Origin: Spirochaetales bacterium
GTDB taxonomy: Bacteria > Desulfobacterota_D > UBA1144
Direction of reading: 5' to 3'
Length of the DNA: 26,489 nt
Assembly: GCA_002730475.1 (NCBI GenBank)
Contig: PCAG01000041.1
Location: 1 to 26,489 of the forward strand
The position numbers and the translations under genes were made by a program. Below are positions 6,184-13,624 of the stretch, piece after piece (the stretch's first letter is position 1; each line of letters begins with the position of its first letter). Below the pieces are notes generated by a model, which had not been told where the DNA came from, did no database searches, and saw only the letters and a list, made by a program, of their open reading frames with translations.

Positions 6184-7158
6184 ATGAGTGAAATTTGGGT
6201 ATTAGTGGATACAAGTCAAGGAAAAATTAGAAATGTTACTTATGAAGTTTTGACCGCAGCCAGAAAATTGAAAGAAAAAAATGGCGCTACGGTAGCTGCA
6301 GTGTATATCGGAGATAGCGCAGGTCCTATCGAGGGAGATCTTGGCAAATACGGTGCCGAAAAATTTTACAAGGTTGAAAATGCTGCCCTTAAGGAATTTA
6401 ACCCTTCAGCATACGCTCATGCATTATCCGAAATAATTAAAAATCATACCCCTGAAATAATTTTAGCTGGCAATACTCTACAAAATCAGGATTTTCTTCC
6501 ACGGGTTGCATCAAAAACATCCGCTGGTTTAACTCTTGATGCTATCGATATTGATATAAGCTCTTCTTCGACTTTGCAAGTAAAAAGATACAGATACTCA
6601 GGTAAGTCAATATCTACGATTAGTTATCACGATACAAAGCCAATGATAGCCACCATAAGGCCTAATGCGTTTAAACCAGTTGAGAACGAGGCAAGTCCCG
6701 AGGTTGTTAGTGAAAGCCCTGATATTCCTTCGCAAGACAATATCAAAGTCTTGGAAACAAAGATTACCCCTAAAGAAAGGCCCGAATTAACTGAAGCTGA
6801 CAAAATCATTTCTGGAGGAAGAGGCGTAGCAAGTACTGAGAATTTTAAATTAATTTTTGATATAGCTGATAGTATAGGTGCGGCTGCGGGTGCTTCAAGA
6901 GCAGCTGTGGATTCGGGATTTGTACCCTACGAAATGCAAGTAGGGCAAACCGGTAAAGTTGTATCTCCCAACTTGTATGTTGCTGTAGGTATTTCTGGTT
7001 CTGTTCAACACTACGCAGGAATGGGTTCATCAAAAGTGATTGTTGCCATCAATAAAGATCCTGATGCACCAATTTTTCAAAAATGTGATTATGGAATTTG
7101 TGGTGACTTGTTTGAAGTTATCCCAGCATTGACAGAAGAGTTTAAGAAACTCTCTTAA
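6184..7158 (+). CDS. etfA: Electron transfer flavoprotein subunit alpha
   Basis: EtfA carries FAD and forms the ETF heterodimer with EtfB encoded just upstream. The 324-residue protein has an N-terminal ETF domain (EIWVLVDTSQGKIRNVTYEVL) and the C-terminal FAD-binding domain, with SGGRGVASTENFKL (about 207-220), GAAAGASRAAVDSGFVPYEMQVGQTGKVVSPNLY and the signature AVGISGSVQHYAGMGSSKVIVAINKDPDAPIF. AAGGAG overlaps the etfB stop codon and lies 7 bases before the ATG, so the two subunits are translated in step. Together with the acyl-CoA synthetase at 11294 this suggests fatty-acid oxidation capacity. No intrinsic terminator is visible in the 41 bases before convergent murI. Confidence 0.95.
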   Translation: MSEIWVLVDTSQGKIRNVTYEVLTAARKLKEKNGATVAAVYIGDSAGPIEGDLGKYGAEKFYKVENAALKEFNPSAYAHALSEIIKNHTPEIILAGNTLQNQDFLPRVASKTSAGLTLDAIDIDISSSSTLQVKRYRYSGKSISTISYHDTKPMIATIRPNAFKPVENEASPEVVSESPDIPSQDNIKVLETKITPKERPELTEADKIISGGRGVASTENFKLIFDIADSIGAAAGASRAAVDSGFVPYEMQVGQTGKVVSPNLYVAVGISGSVQHYAGMGSSKVIVAINKDPDAPIFQKCDYGICGDLFEVIPALTEEFKKLS

Positions 7159-7199
7159 ACAATCCAAGCGTACAAAACACACAATAAGTAAGCAATATC

Positions 7200-7988
7200 T
7201 TATTTAATATCAATCAACTTGATTTTATAATCTAGATTACGAAATATCTTTTTTGTTACCGAATTAAAATAGGCTGATTTGTCGGTAACAAATATTCTTC
7301 TCCTTTTTTTAGTCTTACTGAATTCATTAGGATGTTTCAACTTAAGGTAACTATATAAAGATTTAGAAATTTCTTGTGCTGAATCAATTAGAATCACATT
7401 TGGACCAAGATAATCCTGTATAGCTTCTTTCATTAATGGATAATGGGTGCAACCCAATATTAATGCCTCTATCGCATTACCTTTAAATACAGCCAGGTTG
7501 TCTTGAATTATTAGTTTCGAATAATTTTTCTTTAAAAGACCTTGTTCAATCATTGGGACAAAAATAGGGCATGCTTTTGCTATTGTTTTAATTGATTTAT
7601 CAATCCTTCGTATATTATTTTCATATGTTTTACTTTCAATCGTTGAAGCAGTACCGATAATCCCTATTCGTTTGGCTCCCGATTTGGATGACGCCAGTAC
7701 GCCAGACGATAAAACATCAAAGATTGGCAGATTAAATTTCCTTTTTAATAAAGATGTCGAATACGATGAAGCAGTATTGCATGCCACGACAATAATCTGG
7801 CAGCCCAACGATCGCAAAAATCTTACATTACGTTCAGAATATTTATCAACTGTTTTTTTGGATTTTATTCCATAAGGTAGTCTTGCAGTATCACCGAGAT
7901 AAGACAATTCAAAGGATGGGAGTTTTTTAGAAATCTCTTTAAATACAGTCAGTCCACCAATTCCTGAATCAAAAATCCCTATTTTCAT
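7200..7988 (-). CDS. murI: Glutamate racemase
   Basis: MurI interconverts L- and D-glutamate for peptidoglycan synthesis in the cytosol. The 262-residue sequence shows the complete active site: IGIFDSGIGGLTVFKEI (3-19, catalytic Asp7 and Ser8), YLGDTARLPYG (30-40), VACNTASS (68-75, catalytic Cys70) and ILGCTHYPLM (177-186, catalytic Cys180 and His182). The ATG at 7988 is certain because the conserved N-terminus starts there. There is no Shine-Dalgarno; instead a consensus TATAAT lies with exactly 6 bases between it and the ATG, so the transcript probably starts at the ATG. It is divergent from the small CxxC protein with only 27 bases between the start codons. Confidence 0.95.
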   Translation of the reverse strand: MKIGIFDSGIGGLTVFKEISKKLPSFELSYLGDTARLPYGIKSKKTVDKYSERNVRFLRSLGCQIIVVACNTASSYSTSLLKRKFNLPIFDVLSSGVLASSKSGAKRIGIIGTASTIESKTYENNIRRIDKSIKTIAKACPIFVPMIEQGLLKKNYSKLIIQDNLAVFKGNAIEALILGCTHYPLMKEAIQDYLGPNVILIDSAQEISKSLYSYLKLKHPNEFSKTKKRRRIFVTDKSAYFNSVTKKIFRNLDYKIKLIDIK

Positions 7989-7991
7989 TAC

Positions 7992-8002
7992 TATATTATA
8001 TT
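7992..8002. promoter_or_regulatory. Overlapping divergent -10 elements between murI and the CxxC protein
   Basis: TATAAT reads leftward at 8000-7995 with 6 bases to the murI ATG, predicting a leaderless murI mRNA. TATATT reads rightward at 7992-7997 or 7997-8002, predicting starts near 8004-8009, 7-12 bases before the GTG at 8016. No good -35 is present for either direction. The 27-base gap leaves no room for non-overlapping promoters. Confidence 0.5.
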
Positions 8003-8015
8003 GTAAGATTAACTC

Positions 8016-8216
8016 GTGGGAAATTTAAATTTAGTAGAACCTATATCCGCTTACCACAAAGACTGTCCAGAGTGCGGAAGTGTCCTTTTTCCTGTCTCGT
8101 CAGAAACACGAGATAAGCTCGACTCCGACAGCAACAAACTGCATTCCGAAGAAAAGAAGGCTGATAAAGAATGTCATTGTTGTGGTAAAAAATTTATGGT
8201 TCTTTTTGGGTGTTAA
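8016..8216 (+). CDS. Small CxxC protein, zinc-ribbon-like, unknown function
   Basis: A 66-residue protein starting at GTG with two CxxC pairs, CPEC (17-20) and CHCC (54-57), separated by a charged, Ser/Lys/Glu-rich linker, which is the layout of a small zinc ribbon. I do not recognise the family. It ends one base before the tautomerase ATG, so the two are almost certainly cotranscribed and translationally coupled. There is no Shine-Dalgarno before the GTG. Reality is supported by the coupling and the cysteine pattern; the start is less sure because no in-frame ATG exists. It may be a redox or metal-handling protein, but that is a guess. Confidence 0.6.
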   Translation: MGNLNLVEPISAYHKDCPECGSVLFPVSSETRDKLDSDSNKLHSEEKKADKECHCCGKKFMVLFGC

Positions 8217-8217
8217 A

Positions 8218-8406
8218 ATGCCATATATCAATCTAAAAGTTGGTGGAAAGCTAACTGATGAGCAAAAAAAAGAAATAATTACACAATTTACAAAGACACT
8301 TGAAACCGTAGCAAACAAACCTGCTTCGTCTACGTATATAGTCATAGATGAAGTGTCAAGAGATTTGTGGTCAGTTGGCGGTAAACTGCTGTCAGAGAAT
8401 GATTAG
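8218..8406 (+). CDS. 4-oxalocrotonate tautomerase family protein
   Basis: This is a 62-residue protein of the tautomerase superfamily. The start is ATG 8218, because the next residue is then proline, the catalytic Pro1 left after Met removal. The sequence MPYINLKVGGKLTDEQKKEII matches the family start, followed by the helix and the strand-forming STYIVIDEVSRDLWSVGGKLL; family members use this WxxGG region near the active site. An upstream in-frame extension exists but would bury Pro1 and overlap the zinc-ribbon gene, so it is rejected. Small monomers of this type form hexamers and tautomerise enol acids; the true substrate is unknown. No aromatic-degradation genes are nearby, so the classical 4-oxalocrotonate pathway is not implied. 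Confidence 0.85.
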   Translation: MPYINLKVGGKLTDEQKKEIITQFTKTLETVANKPASSTYIVIDEVSRDLWSVGGKLLSEND

Positions 8407-8423
8407 TCAAAACCTCAAGTATT

Positions 8424-8456
8424 CTATGCGTACAAACTATTAGTTTGTACGCATAG
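8424..8456. terminator. 33-base near-perfect palindrome, probable bidirectional terminator
   Basis: The arm CTATGCGTACAAACTA is repeated as its exact reverse complement after a single T, a 16-bp potential stem. It lies between the ends of the convergent tautomerase and amt genes. Rightward it is followed by AGATTTTCT, leftward by AATACTTGAGGTTTT, so each tract is only moderately T-rich. A terminator is the simplest reading; an operator or a dispersed palindromic repeat is possible. Confidence 0.6.
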
Positions 8457-8503
8457 AGATTTTCTAAATTTGGTAGAGTGTTACTACCATGTTCATATCA
8501 ATC

Positions 8504-9751
8504 TTAGTCACCATATGCTTCATTGCCATGTTCTGTAATATCTAATCCTTTTCTTTCACCCTCTTCTTCCACTCTAAGACCAAATATTTGATTAACAACA
8601 AACAAGATAATCCAAGTACCTATAGATACAAAAATAACGGTTCCTAAGGCTGCTTTGATTTGAACCATAAGTAGTCCATCAAATTGATACGCAGCTGCAG
8701 CGAAAAGCCCTGTGGCAATACATCCCCAAAGGCCTCCTATTCCGTGAATTGCAACAACATCTAGCGTATCATCAAAATTAAATTGAGTTTTTAATGAACA
8801 TGCATAACTGCAAATAATACCTGCGACTAAACCTATATAAATCGACGAAATTGGATCAACAAAACCCGCAGCAGGAGTAATCGCAACAAGACCAGCAATT
8901 GCTCCACTGGCAGCCCCTATAACTGTCGGGACTCCCTTTGATATCCACTCTGTCAACATCCATGCGATAACCGCAGCAGCAGCAGCAGTATTGGTATTTA
9001 CAAAAGCTAAAGCAGCATCCGCATTTGCGCCTAATGCACTTCCAGCATTAAAACCAAACCATCCCACCCACAGAAGGGCCGCACCGGCGACCACAAATGG
9101 AACATTATGGGGGGTATTAGAAGAATTGGAGCTACTTCTCTTTCCATACATAAATGCAGCGACTAAAGCTGCTGTACCGGAACTCATATGAACTACCGTT
9201 CCACCAGCAAAATCTAATGCACCCATTCCGCCAATCCATCCTCCACCCCAAACCCAATAACATAGTGGGGAATAAATCAATATTGACCAGAGGATAGCGA
9301 AAGCAATATAAGCGCTAAATTTGGCTCTCTCGGCAATCGCACCTGTAATAAGAGCCACAGTGATTATCGCAAAAGTTCCCTGAAAGGCAACAAATAAATA
9401 ATCAGGAATTGTGCCATTAGCATCTCCAACGATATTCCTTAAGCCAATGGATTCTAAAGATCCTACAAATTGACTACCTGAACCGCCACCGAATGCGAGT
9501 GAATAGCCAATCAAGACCCAAACTATACTTATAATTGCTGCAGCAGCAAAACTATGAGTAATCGTACTTAGAACATTTTTTTTTCTAACAAGCCCGCCGT
9601 AAAATAGAAACAGTCCTGGGATTGTCATCATTAATACCAATGCGGTTGATGTAAGCAACCATGCGGTATCTCCACTGTCAACTTCATCAGCAAATGCACT
9701 GAGAGGAAGTAAAAACAGTATAAAAAAAAGAACTTTGGTAAACTTCTTCAT
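8504..9751 (-). CDS. amt: Ammonium transporter, Amt family (first paralog)
   Basis: This is a 415-residue Amt/MEP/Rh channel that takes up ammonium. A signal peptide (residues 1-21, ending in AFA) is followed by about 11 membrane segments. The pore twin histidines are H188 (FAGGTVVHMSSG) and H336 (VVAIHGIGGLWG). D180 in GALDFAGG and the FQGTFAIITVALITGAIAERAKF block are typical. The cytoplasmic tail, VEEEGERKGLDITEHGNEAYGD, is the conserved regulatory tail sensed by PII proteins in the family. GGAGGT lies 10 bases before the ATG. It is preceded by its own sigma-54 promoter and a terminator, so it is a separate unit from the upstream paralog. No glnK gene is adjacent. Confidence 0.96.
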   Translation of the reverse strand: MKKFTKVLFFILFLLPLSAFADEVDSGDTAWLLTSTALVLMMTIPGLFLFYGGLVRKKNVLSTITHSFAAAAIISIVWVLIGYSLAFGGGSGSQFVGSLESIGLRNIVGDANGTIPDYLFVAFQGTFAIITVALITGAIAERAKFSAYIAFAILWSILIYSPLCYWVWGGGWIGGMGALDFAGGTVVHMSSGTAALVAAFMYGKRSSSNSSNTPHNVPFVVAGAALLWVGWFGFNAGSALGANADAALAFVNTNTAAAAAVIAWMLTEWISKGVPTVIGAASGAIAGLVAITPAAGFVDPISSIYIGLVAGIICSYACSLKTQFNFDDTLDVVAIHGIGGLWGCIATGLFAAAAYQFDGLLMVQIKAALGTVIFVSIGTWIILFVVNQIFGLRVEEEGERKGLDITEHGNEAYGD

Positions 9752-9790
9752 CTTAGCCTACCTCCTTATACTTAACCTTACGATATATGG

Positions 9791-9807
9791 AGCAAGAATT
9801 GTGCCAA
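9791..9807 (-). promoter_or_regulatory. Sigma-54 (-24/-12) promoter for the first amt gene
   Basis: The minus strand reads TTGGCACAATTCTTGCT, with GG and GC separated by exactly 10 bases, close to the TGGCACG-N4-TTGCW consensus. The predicted start near 9780 gives a 29-base leader with GGAGGT before the ATG at 9751. Sigma-54 control of amt under nitrogen limitation is well known in many bacteria; activation here by an NtrC-like protein is inference. Confidence 0.8.
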
Positions 9808-9808
9808 T

Positions 9809-9849
9809 AAAGACAAAACCCCCTAGCTTAATTATCTCAAGCCAAAGGG
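9809..9849 (-). terminator. Intrinsic terminator after the second amt gene
   Basis: On the minus strand, CCCTTTGGCTT (9849-9839) pairs over 11 positions, with three G-U wobbles, with AAGCTAGGGGG (9829-9819) around a 9-base loop. It is followed by TTTTGTCTTT (9818-9809). The T tract ends one base before the -24 element of the next promoter, so it insulates the first amt gene from read-through. Confidence 0.7.
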
Positions 9850-9901
9850 TCTATCAAGGAGGTGGCATGTTACTAGGAAGGATTGCTACACAAATTTGTT
9901 T

Positions 9902-11194
9902 TTATTTAAAGTAAGGATAAGCCTCTATGCCTACCTCGCTAGCGTCAGATCCTAGAACTTCTTCTTCTTGAGAAGGTCTTACTCCGATAGTATATTTCAA
10001 TACAAGCCATACGATTACTGATGCAACAAAGACAAACATAACTACAGATAACGTACCGATAATTTGACCACGGAACGTTGTATCTGGATTAGACAGCGCA
10101 ACCGCTATTGTTCCCCATATGCCCGATAAAAGATGTACAGGTAATGCGCCAACAACGTCATCAATTGTAAGGGCTTCAACCAATTTTGTACCTATCACTG
10201 CTATTATTCCACCAACTCCACCTACCATTATCGACATCATCATGGAGGGTGCTAAAGGCTCAGCAGTAATTGAAACAAGTCCTGCTAATGCACCATTAAG
10301 AGCAAAAGTAACATCAACTTTTCCAAACATAATTTGAGAAAGTATCATTGCAACTACTAGTCCACCACATGCAGCCAAATTTGTGTTGACAAAGATGTTG
10401 GACACAGCCACGGCATCATCCATGGTGCCAATTGCTAGTTGAGATCCCCCATTAAATCCAAACCATCCAAGCCATAGTATAAACGTACCCAGGGTTGCCA
10501 AAGGAATACTGGATGCGGGCATGGGATTCGGCTTTCCATCCTTGGAGAATCTTCCAAACCTTGGACCAATAACAATAGCTCCAGCAAGAGCCGCAGCCCC
10601 GCCAGCAGCATGGACTAGTGTTGATCCTGCAAAATCCGAGAAACCCATAGATGACAACCAACCACCGCCCCATTGCCAACCCATTTCGATTGGATAAATA
10701 ATTCCAGACAAAATTACCGCGAAAAGAAAGAAGGTCCAAATTTTCACTCTTTCAGCAATAGTTCCCGAGACTATCGATACCGTGGTTGCACAAAAAACCA
10801 TCTGAAAGAACCAATCAGAATTTGCTGCATAACCAGTTGCGATATCTTCCGCCGGGACAAACATAGCAAAAGAGCCTATGTATCCACCTTCAGGAATTCC
10901 ATACGCCAAATTGTATCCTACCAAAAAGAACATAATTCCAGATATAGAATAAAGGCCTATGTTTTTCAAACAGATTGTGGAAACATTTTTAGTTCTTACC
11001 ATCCCCGATTCTAGCATCGCGAAACCGGCAGCCATCCACATAACAAGAAAACCCATTATCAAAAACAATAATGTATTAAAAACAAATGCTGTCTCTTCAG
11101 GACTATTAGATGCCGATGCGTTACATGTGAAAAACAAAGTAGCGGAACCAAAAACCAAAAATAACAAGAAATTTTTAAATTTTGATGTAATCAT
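9902..11194 (-). CDS. amt: Ammonium transporter, Amt family (second paralog)
   Basis: A second Amt channel, 430 residues, clearly diverged from the neighbouring paralog. I place the start at ATG 11194 rather than further upstream because GGAGG is well placed 8 bases before it and the protein then begins with a proper signal peptide (MITSKFKNFLLFLVF, cleavage near ASA at 26-28). The longer frame would also run across the promoter. Twin histidines are H195 (LVHAAGGAAALAG) and H354 (LPVHLLSGIWG). The segments GFAMLESGMVRTKNV, FFQMVFCATTVSIVSGTIAERVK and GWFGFNGGS are family-typical. The tail EEEVLGSDASEVGIEAYPYFK corresponds to the regulatory tail. Transcription is predicted from the sigma-54 promoter at 11233-11249 and ends at the terminator at 9809-9849. 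Confidence 0.95.
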   Translation of the reverse strand: MITSKFKNFLLFLVFGSATLFFTCNASASNSPEETAFVFNTLLFLIMGFLVMWMAAGFAMLESGMVRTKNVSTICLKNIGLYSISGIMFFLVGYNLAYGIPEGGYIGSFAMFVPAEDIATGYAANSDWFFQMVFCATTVSIVSGTIAERVKIWTFFLFAVILSGIIYPIEMGWQWGGGWLSSMGFSDFAGSTLVHAAGGAAALAGAIVIGPRFGRFSKDGKPNPMPASSIPLATLGTFILWLGWFGFNGGSQLAIGTMDDAVAVSNIFVNTNLAACGGLVVAMILSQIMFGKVDVTFALNGALAGLVSITAEPLAPSMMMSIMVGGVGGIIAVIGTKLVEALTIDDVVGALPVHLLSGIWGTIAVALSNPDTTFRGQIIGTLSVVMFVFVASVIVWLVLKYTIGVRPSQEEEVLGSDASEVGIEAYPYFK

Positions 11195-11232
11195 TTTAAT
11201 CTCCTCCAAGGAATGATTTTTACCTATGCTGT

Positions 11233-11249
11233 TGCAATATGCGTGCCAA
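11233..11249 (-). promoter_or_regulatory. Sigma-54 (-24/-12) promoter for the second amt gene
   Basis: The minus strand reads TTGGCACGCATATTGCA, an essentially perfect match to YTGGCACGrNNNTTGCW with GG-N10-GC spacing. The predicted start near 11222 gives a 28-base leader holding GGAGG. The activator site would have to lie upstream, in the fadD leader or within its first codons. I could not see a canonical NtrC palindrome there. Confidence 0.88.
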
Positions 11250-11293
11250 CCTTTTTCCAAAATCATTATTTTTTTTGTTGTATCCTTTAAGGT

Positions 11294-12826
11294 ATGGAGA
11301 ATCAACCGAGGAATCTCTGTGAAATGCTGAGAAATTCGGCAGAAAGATATGGGCAGGATATAGCTCTTACTGAGATTAAAGAAGGTGAGCTTGTAAGTAT
11401 AAGTTTTAGCTCCCTTCATTCTAAGGTCCTACACAGAGCTAAAATATTGCTAGAATCCGGTATAAAACCAAAATCCAACGTAGCCATATCGGGCCCCAAT
11501 TCAATTGATTGGGTTATCGGATTCTTTTCGATAATCTATGCTAATTGCACAGTTGTACCAATAGACCCAAAATTAAATAAAAAAACAATTGAATTTATTC
11601 TGAAATTTACAAATGCATCCTTGCTTGAAGATATGCCAATTACAGAAACCCACGAGGAGCTTCCTCCTCCACCCATTGACGAAGATTCCATTGCGGAAAT
11701 TCTTTTTACATCTGGAACAACTGGAGATCCAAAGGGCGTCATGCTTTCGCATAAAAATTTGATTTCAAATTTACGCGATATTAATCAAATTATTCCTTTT
11801 TGTAATCGGGATACCGTTTATAAATCTTTTTCGATACTTCCACTGCACCATGTATACGAATTAACTGGAGGACTTCTAAACAGCATTTACAATGGGAACA
11901 TAGTACATTTTTGCTCCAAGATAGATTTAGCAACAATGTCAAAAGAAATGAAAATGACTTTACCTTCTATATGGCCCGTAGTTCCTTTGATACTTGAGAA
12001 AATATTTAAAGGCATAAAAAAAAATTTAGAAGAATCAAGAATAAAGAGTATGTTGTTTTATGTAGCTCCAAAACTTTTTGGAACATTAGTCAAACACAAG
12101 CTCGGATTAGATAAAGTAAAATTTATTTTGTGTGGTGGGGCTCCCCTCAATGAAGAAATAGAGAGATTTTTGGACAGAATTGGAATTAAGATAGTCCAAG
12201 GATACGGTCTTTCCGAGGCATCTCCTCTAATTTCCGTTAACCCTCCAACTAAAATCAAGTTTGGATCAGTAGGGAAAATTATAGAATCTTGCGATATAGA
12301 GTTGAGAGATAAAAACGAAGACGGTCACGGCATAATTTTTGCAAAGGGTCCCAATATCTTTTTAGGATATTACAAGAATCCTGAATCAACCAATGAGGTT
12401 TTAAAAGATGGTTGGCTTGATACAGGAGACATAGGATACCTTGACGATGAAGAATATCTTTATATTACCGGTAGAGAAAAATTTGTTATTGTGAACAAAG
12501 GAGGGAAGAATATTTATCCAGAAGAGATCGAAGAGCGCCTAAAAACTTCAAACTTAGTTAAAGACTCAGTAGTTTTTAGTAAGGATGATAAAAATATAAT
12601 TGCAATAATTCAGCCCGAAGAACTAGCAATCAAAGATAAGCATTTAGATGAAGTAAAAAAAATGGTTTACAAGCACGTATTAGATATCAATAAGCAATTA
12701 GAATCATACAAAAGAGTAAATAAAGTTTACATCACCACGAATGATTTTGAAAAAACATCGACTCAGAAAATAAAAAGAGACTTTTTAAAAAATTTAGATA
12801 TCAACGATTACACCTTAGCAAACTAA
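11294..12826 (+). CDS. Long-chain acyl-CoA synthetase (AMP-forming), FadD-like
   Basis: This is a 510-residue ANL-family adenylate-forming enzyme, most like long-chain fatty acid:CoA ligases. Motifs in order are the P-loop LFTSGTTGDPKGVMLSHKN (137-155), LPLHHVYELTGG, GGAPLNEEI, the QGYGLSEASP aromatic/adenine motif, the DGWLDTGDIGYLDDEEYLYITGREK hinge region, and the C-terminal STQKIKR with the catalytic lysine. It activates a carboxylic acid, probably a fatty acid, through an acyl-AMP; chain length cannot be read. With EtfAB it fits beta-oxidation. The ATG at 11294 has AAGG only one base away, too close for a normal ribosome site. TATCCT at 11281-11286 would start transcription one base before the ATG, so it may be leaderless; ATG 11324 is an alternative. 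The end overlaps the convergent DUF3891 gene by 12 bases. Confidence 0.9.
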   Translation: MENQPRNLCEMLRNSAERYGQDIALTEIKEGELVSISFSSLHSKVLHRAKILLESGIKPKSNVAISGPNSIDWVIGFFSIIYANCTVVPIDPKLNKKTIEFILKFTNASLLEDMPITETHEELPPPPIDEDSIAEILFTSGTTGDPKGVMLSHKNLISNLRDINQIIPFCNRDTVYKSFSILPLHHVYELTGGLLNSIYNGNIVHFCSKIDLATMSKEMKMTLPSIWPVVPLILEKIFKGIKKNLEESRIKSMLFYVAPKLFGTLVKHKLGLDKVKFILCGGAPLNEEIERFLDRIGIKIVQGYGLSEASPLISVNPPTKIKFGSVGKIIESCDIELRDKNEDGHGIIFAKGPNIFLGYYKNPESTNEVLKDGWLDTGDIGYLDDEEYLYITGREKFVIVNKGGKNIYPEEIEERLKTSNLVKDSVVFSKDDKNIIAIIQPEELAIKDKHLDEVKKMVYKHVLDINKQLESYKRVNKVYITTNDFEKTSTQKIKRDFLKNLDINDYTLAN

Positions 12827-13564
12827 ATGCAATCGCCTAAACTTTAAATTCTTCTCTTCCCTAAACTCGTCTTTAAGTTGTTTCGGTCTTAGTAATAACT
12901 CTTTATCAATCATCTTGTAAGGAATCTCAATAATATTTGTTTTAGATTGCAATACACCACCAGGTAATTGATAAACTGAATCATCTAGCTTGCGGAAATA
13001 AAGATTGAAAGTCTTTCCTTCAAATGAATAAATTGGTGGAATTATGCTAGAATCGACTGATTTTTCTCTACACAAGATTAATGACAACAAGTCACATACT
13101 TGAAGCAATGTGAGTTCAATCTTAAACTCATCTGTATTAATCGATGGCCTTTCCCGTCTTAAAAAGATAGCACTAAGCATATGTTCACATTTTTTGTTAA
13201 ATGAGCTCTTAGAGACATCTCTTCTAGAAGTAGATTGGCTAAAAAGAGCCTTGAAATGTTCAGCAATCAAAAGAGATGAGTAGGGGATAATAGCATTAGC
13301 GATACTTTTAAGCCATAACTCTTCTTGCAGAGATTGTTTCATATTTTGAAAGGTATATACTTGATTGGTATCTGATGTTTTTGGAGTTTTATCATATTCA
13401 ATCCAACCACAGTCATGATTTCGTATAGCATATTCGAGTTCTGTTTTATTCTTTAAACCATAGGTTATTTCATCGCTAAAAAGAAGGAAAATATCAAGCG
13501 CTACTCTTGCATGGTCATGCTGTTTAACGAAACACAGGCTGTCGCCATATTCTCTGGTTATCAA
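12815..13564 (-). CDS. DUF3891 family protein
   Basis: A 249-residue protein whose N-terminus, CFVKQHDHARVALDIF (11-26), and AIRNHDCGWIEYD block (46-58) match the DUF3891 family, in which a Q.DHA motif and a HD.GW motif recur. Function is not established; the conserved His/Asp residues (H16, D17, H18, H50, D51) suggest a metal or HD-like site, which is inference. The start is TTG at 13564, chosen because AGGAGA lies 6 bases upstream and MITREY fits the family start. Transcription probably comes from TATAAT at 13605-13600. It has no membrane segment. The C-terminal 12 bases overlap the fadD end. Confidence 0.75.
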   Translation of the reverse strand: MITREYGDSLCFVKQHDHARVALDIFLLFSDEITYGLKNKTELEYAIRNHDCGWIEYDKTPKTSDTNQVYTFQNMKQSLQEELWLKSIANAIIPYSSLLIAEHFKALFSQSTSRRDVSKSSFNKKCEHMLSAIFLRRERPSINTDEFKIELTLLQVCDLLSLILCREKSVDSSIIPPIYSFEGKTFNLYFRKLDDSVYQLPGGVLQSKTNIIEIPYKMIDKELLLRPKQLKDEFREEKNLKFRRLHLVC

Positions 13565-13599
13565 TTGTTTCTCCTTTTTTTTAATGCTCTTGCATTCTT

Positions 13600-13607
13600 A
13601 TTATAAT
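13600..13607. promoter_or_regulatory. Symmetric -10 element shared by purE and the DUF3891 gene
   Basis: The octamer ATTATAAT contains a perfect TATAAT in both directions (13602-13607 rightward, 13605-13600 leftward). Predicted starts are near 13614 for purE (11-base leader, no Shine-Dalgarno) and 13593 for the DUF3891 gene (29-base leader with GGAG). No strong -35 is seen either way. Confidence 0.55.
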
Positions 13608-13624
13608 CAAGATAACTTAATTCT

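Noticed and set aside
7159..7199. Possible terminator between etfA and murI
   Set aside because: No stem of useful length and no T tract in either direction.
8080..8217. In-frame upstream extension of the tautomerase gene
   Set aside because: It would overlap the CxxC protein and hide the catalytic Pro1; ATG 8218 restores the family N-terminus.
10673..11014. Open frame of 113 codons opposite the amt gene
   Set aside because: A shadow of a strongly conserved membrane-protein gene, with no ribosome site and biased, unlikely composition.
11195..11419. 75-residue N-terminal extension of the second amt gene
   Set aside because: It crosses the sigma-54 promoter and the divergent fadD start. ATG 11194 has GGAGG and gives a normal signal peptide.
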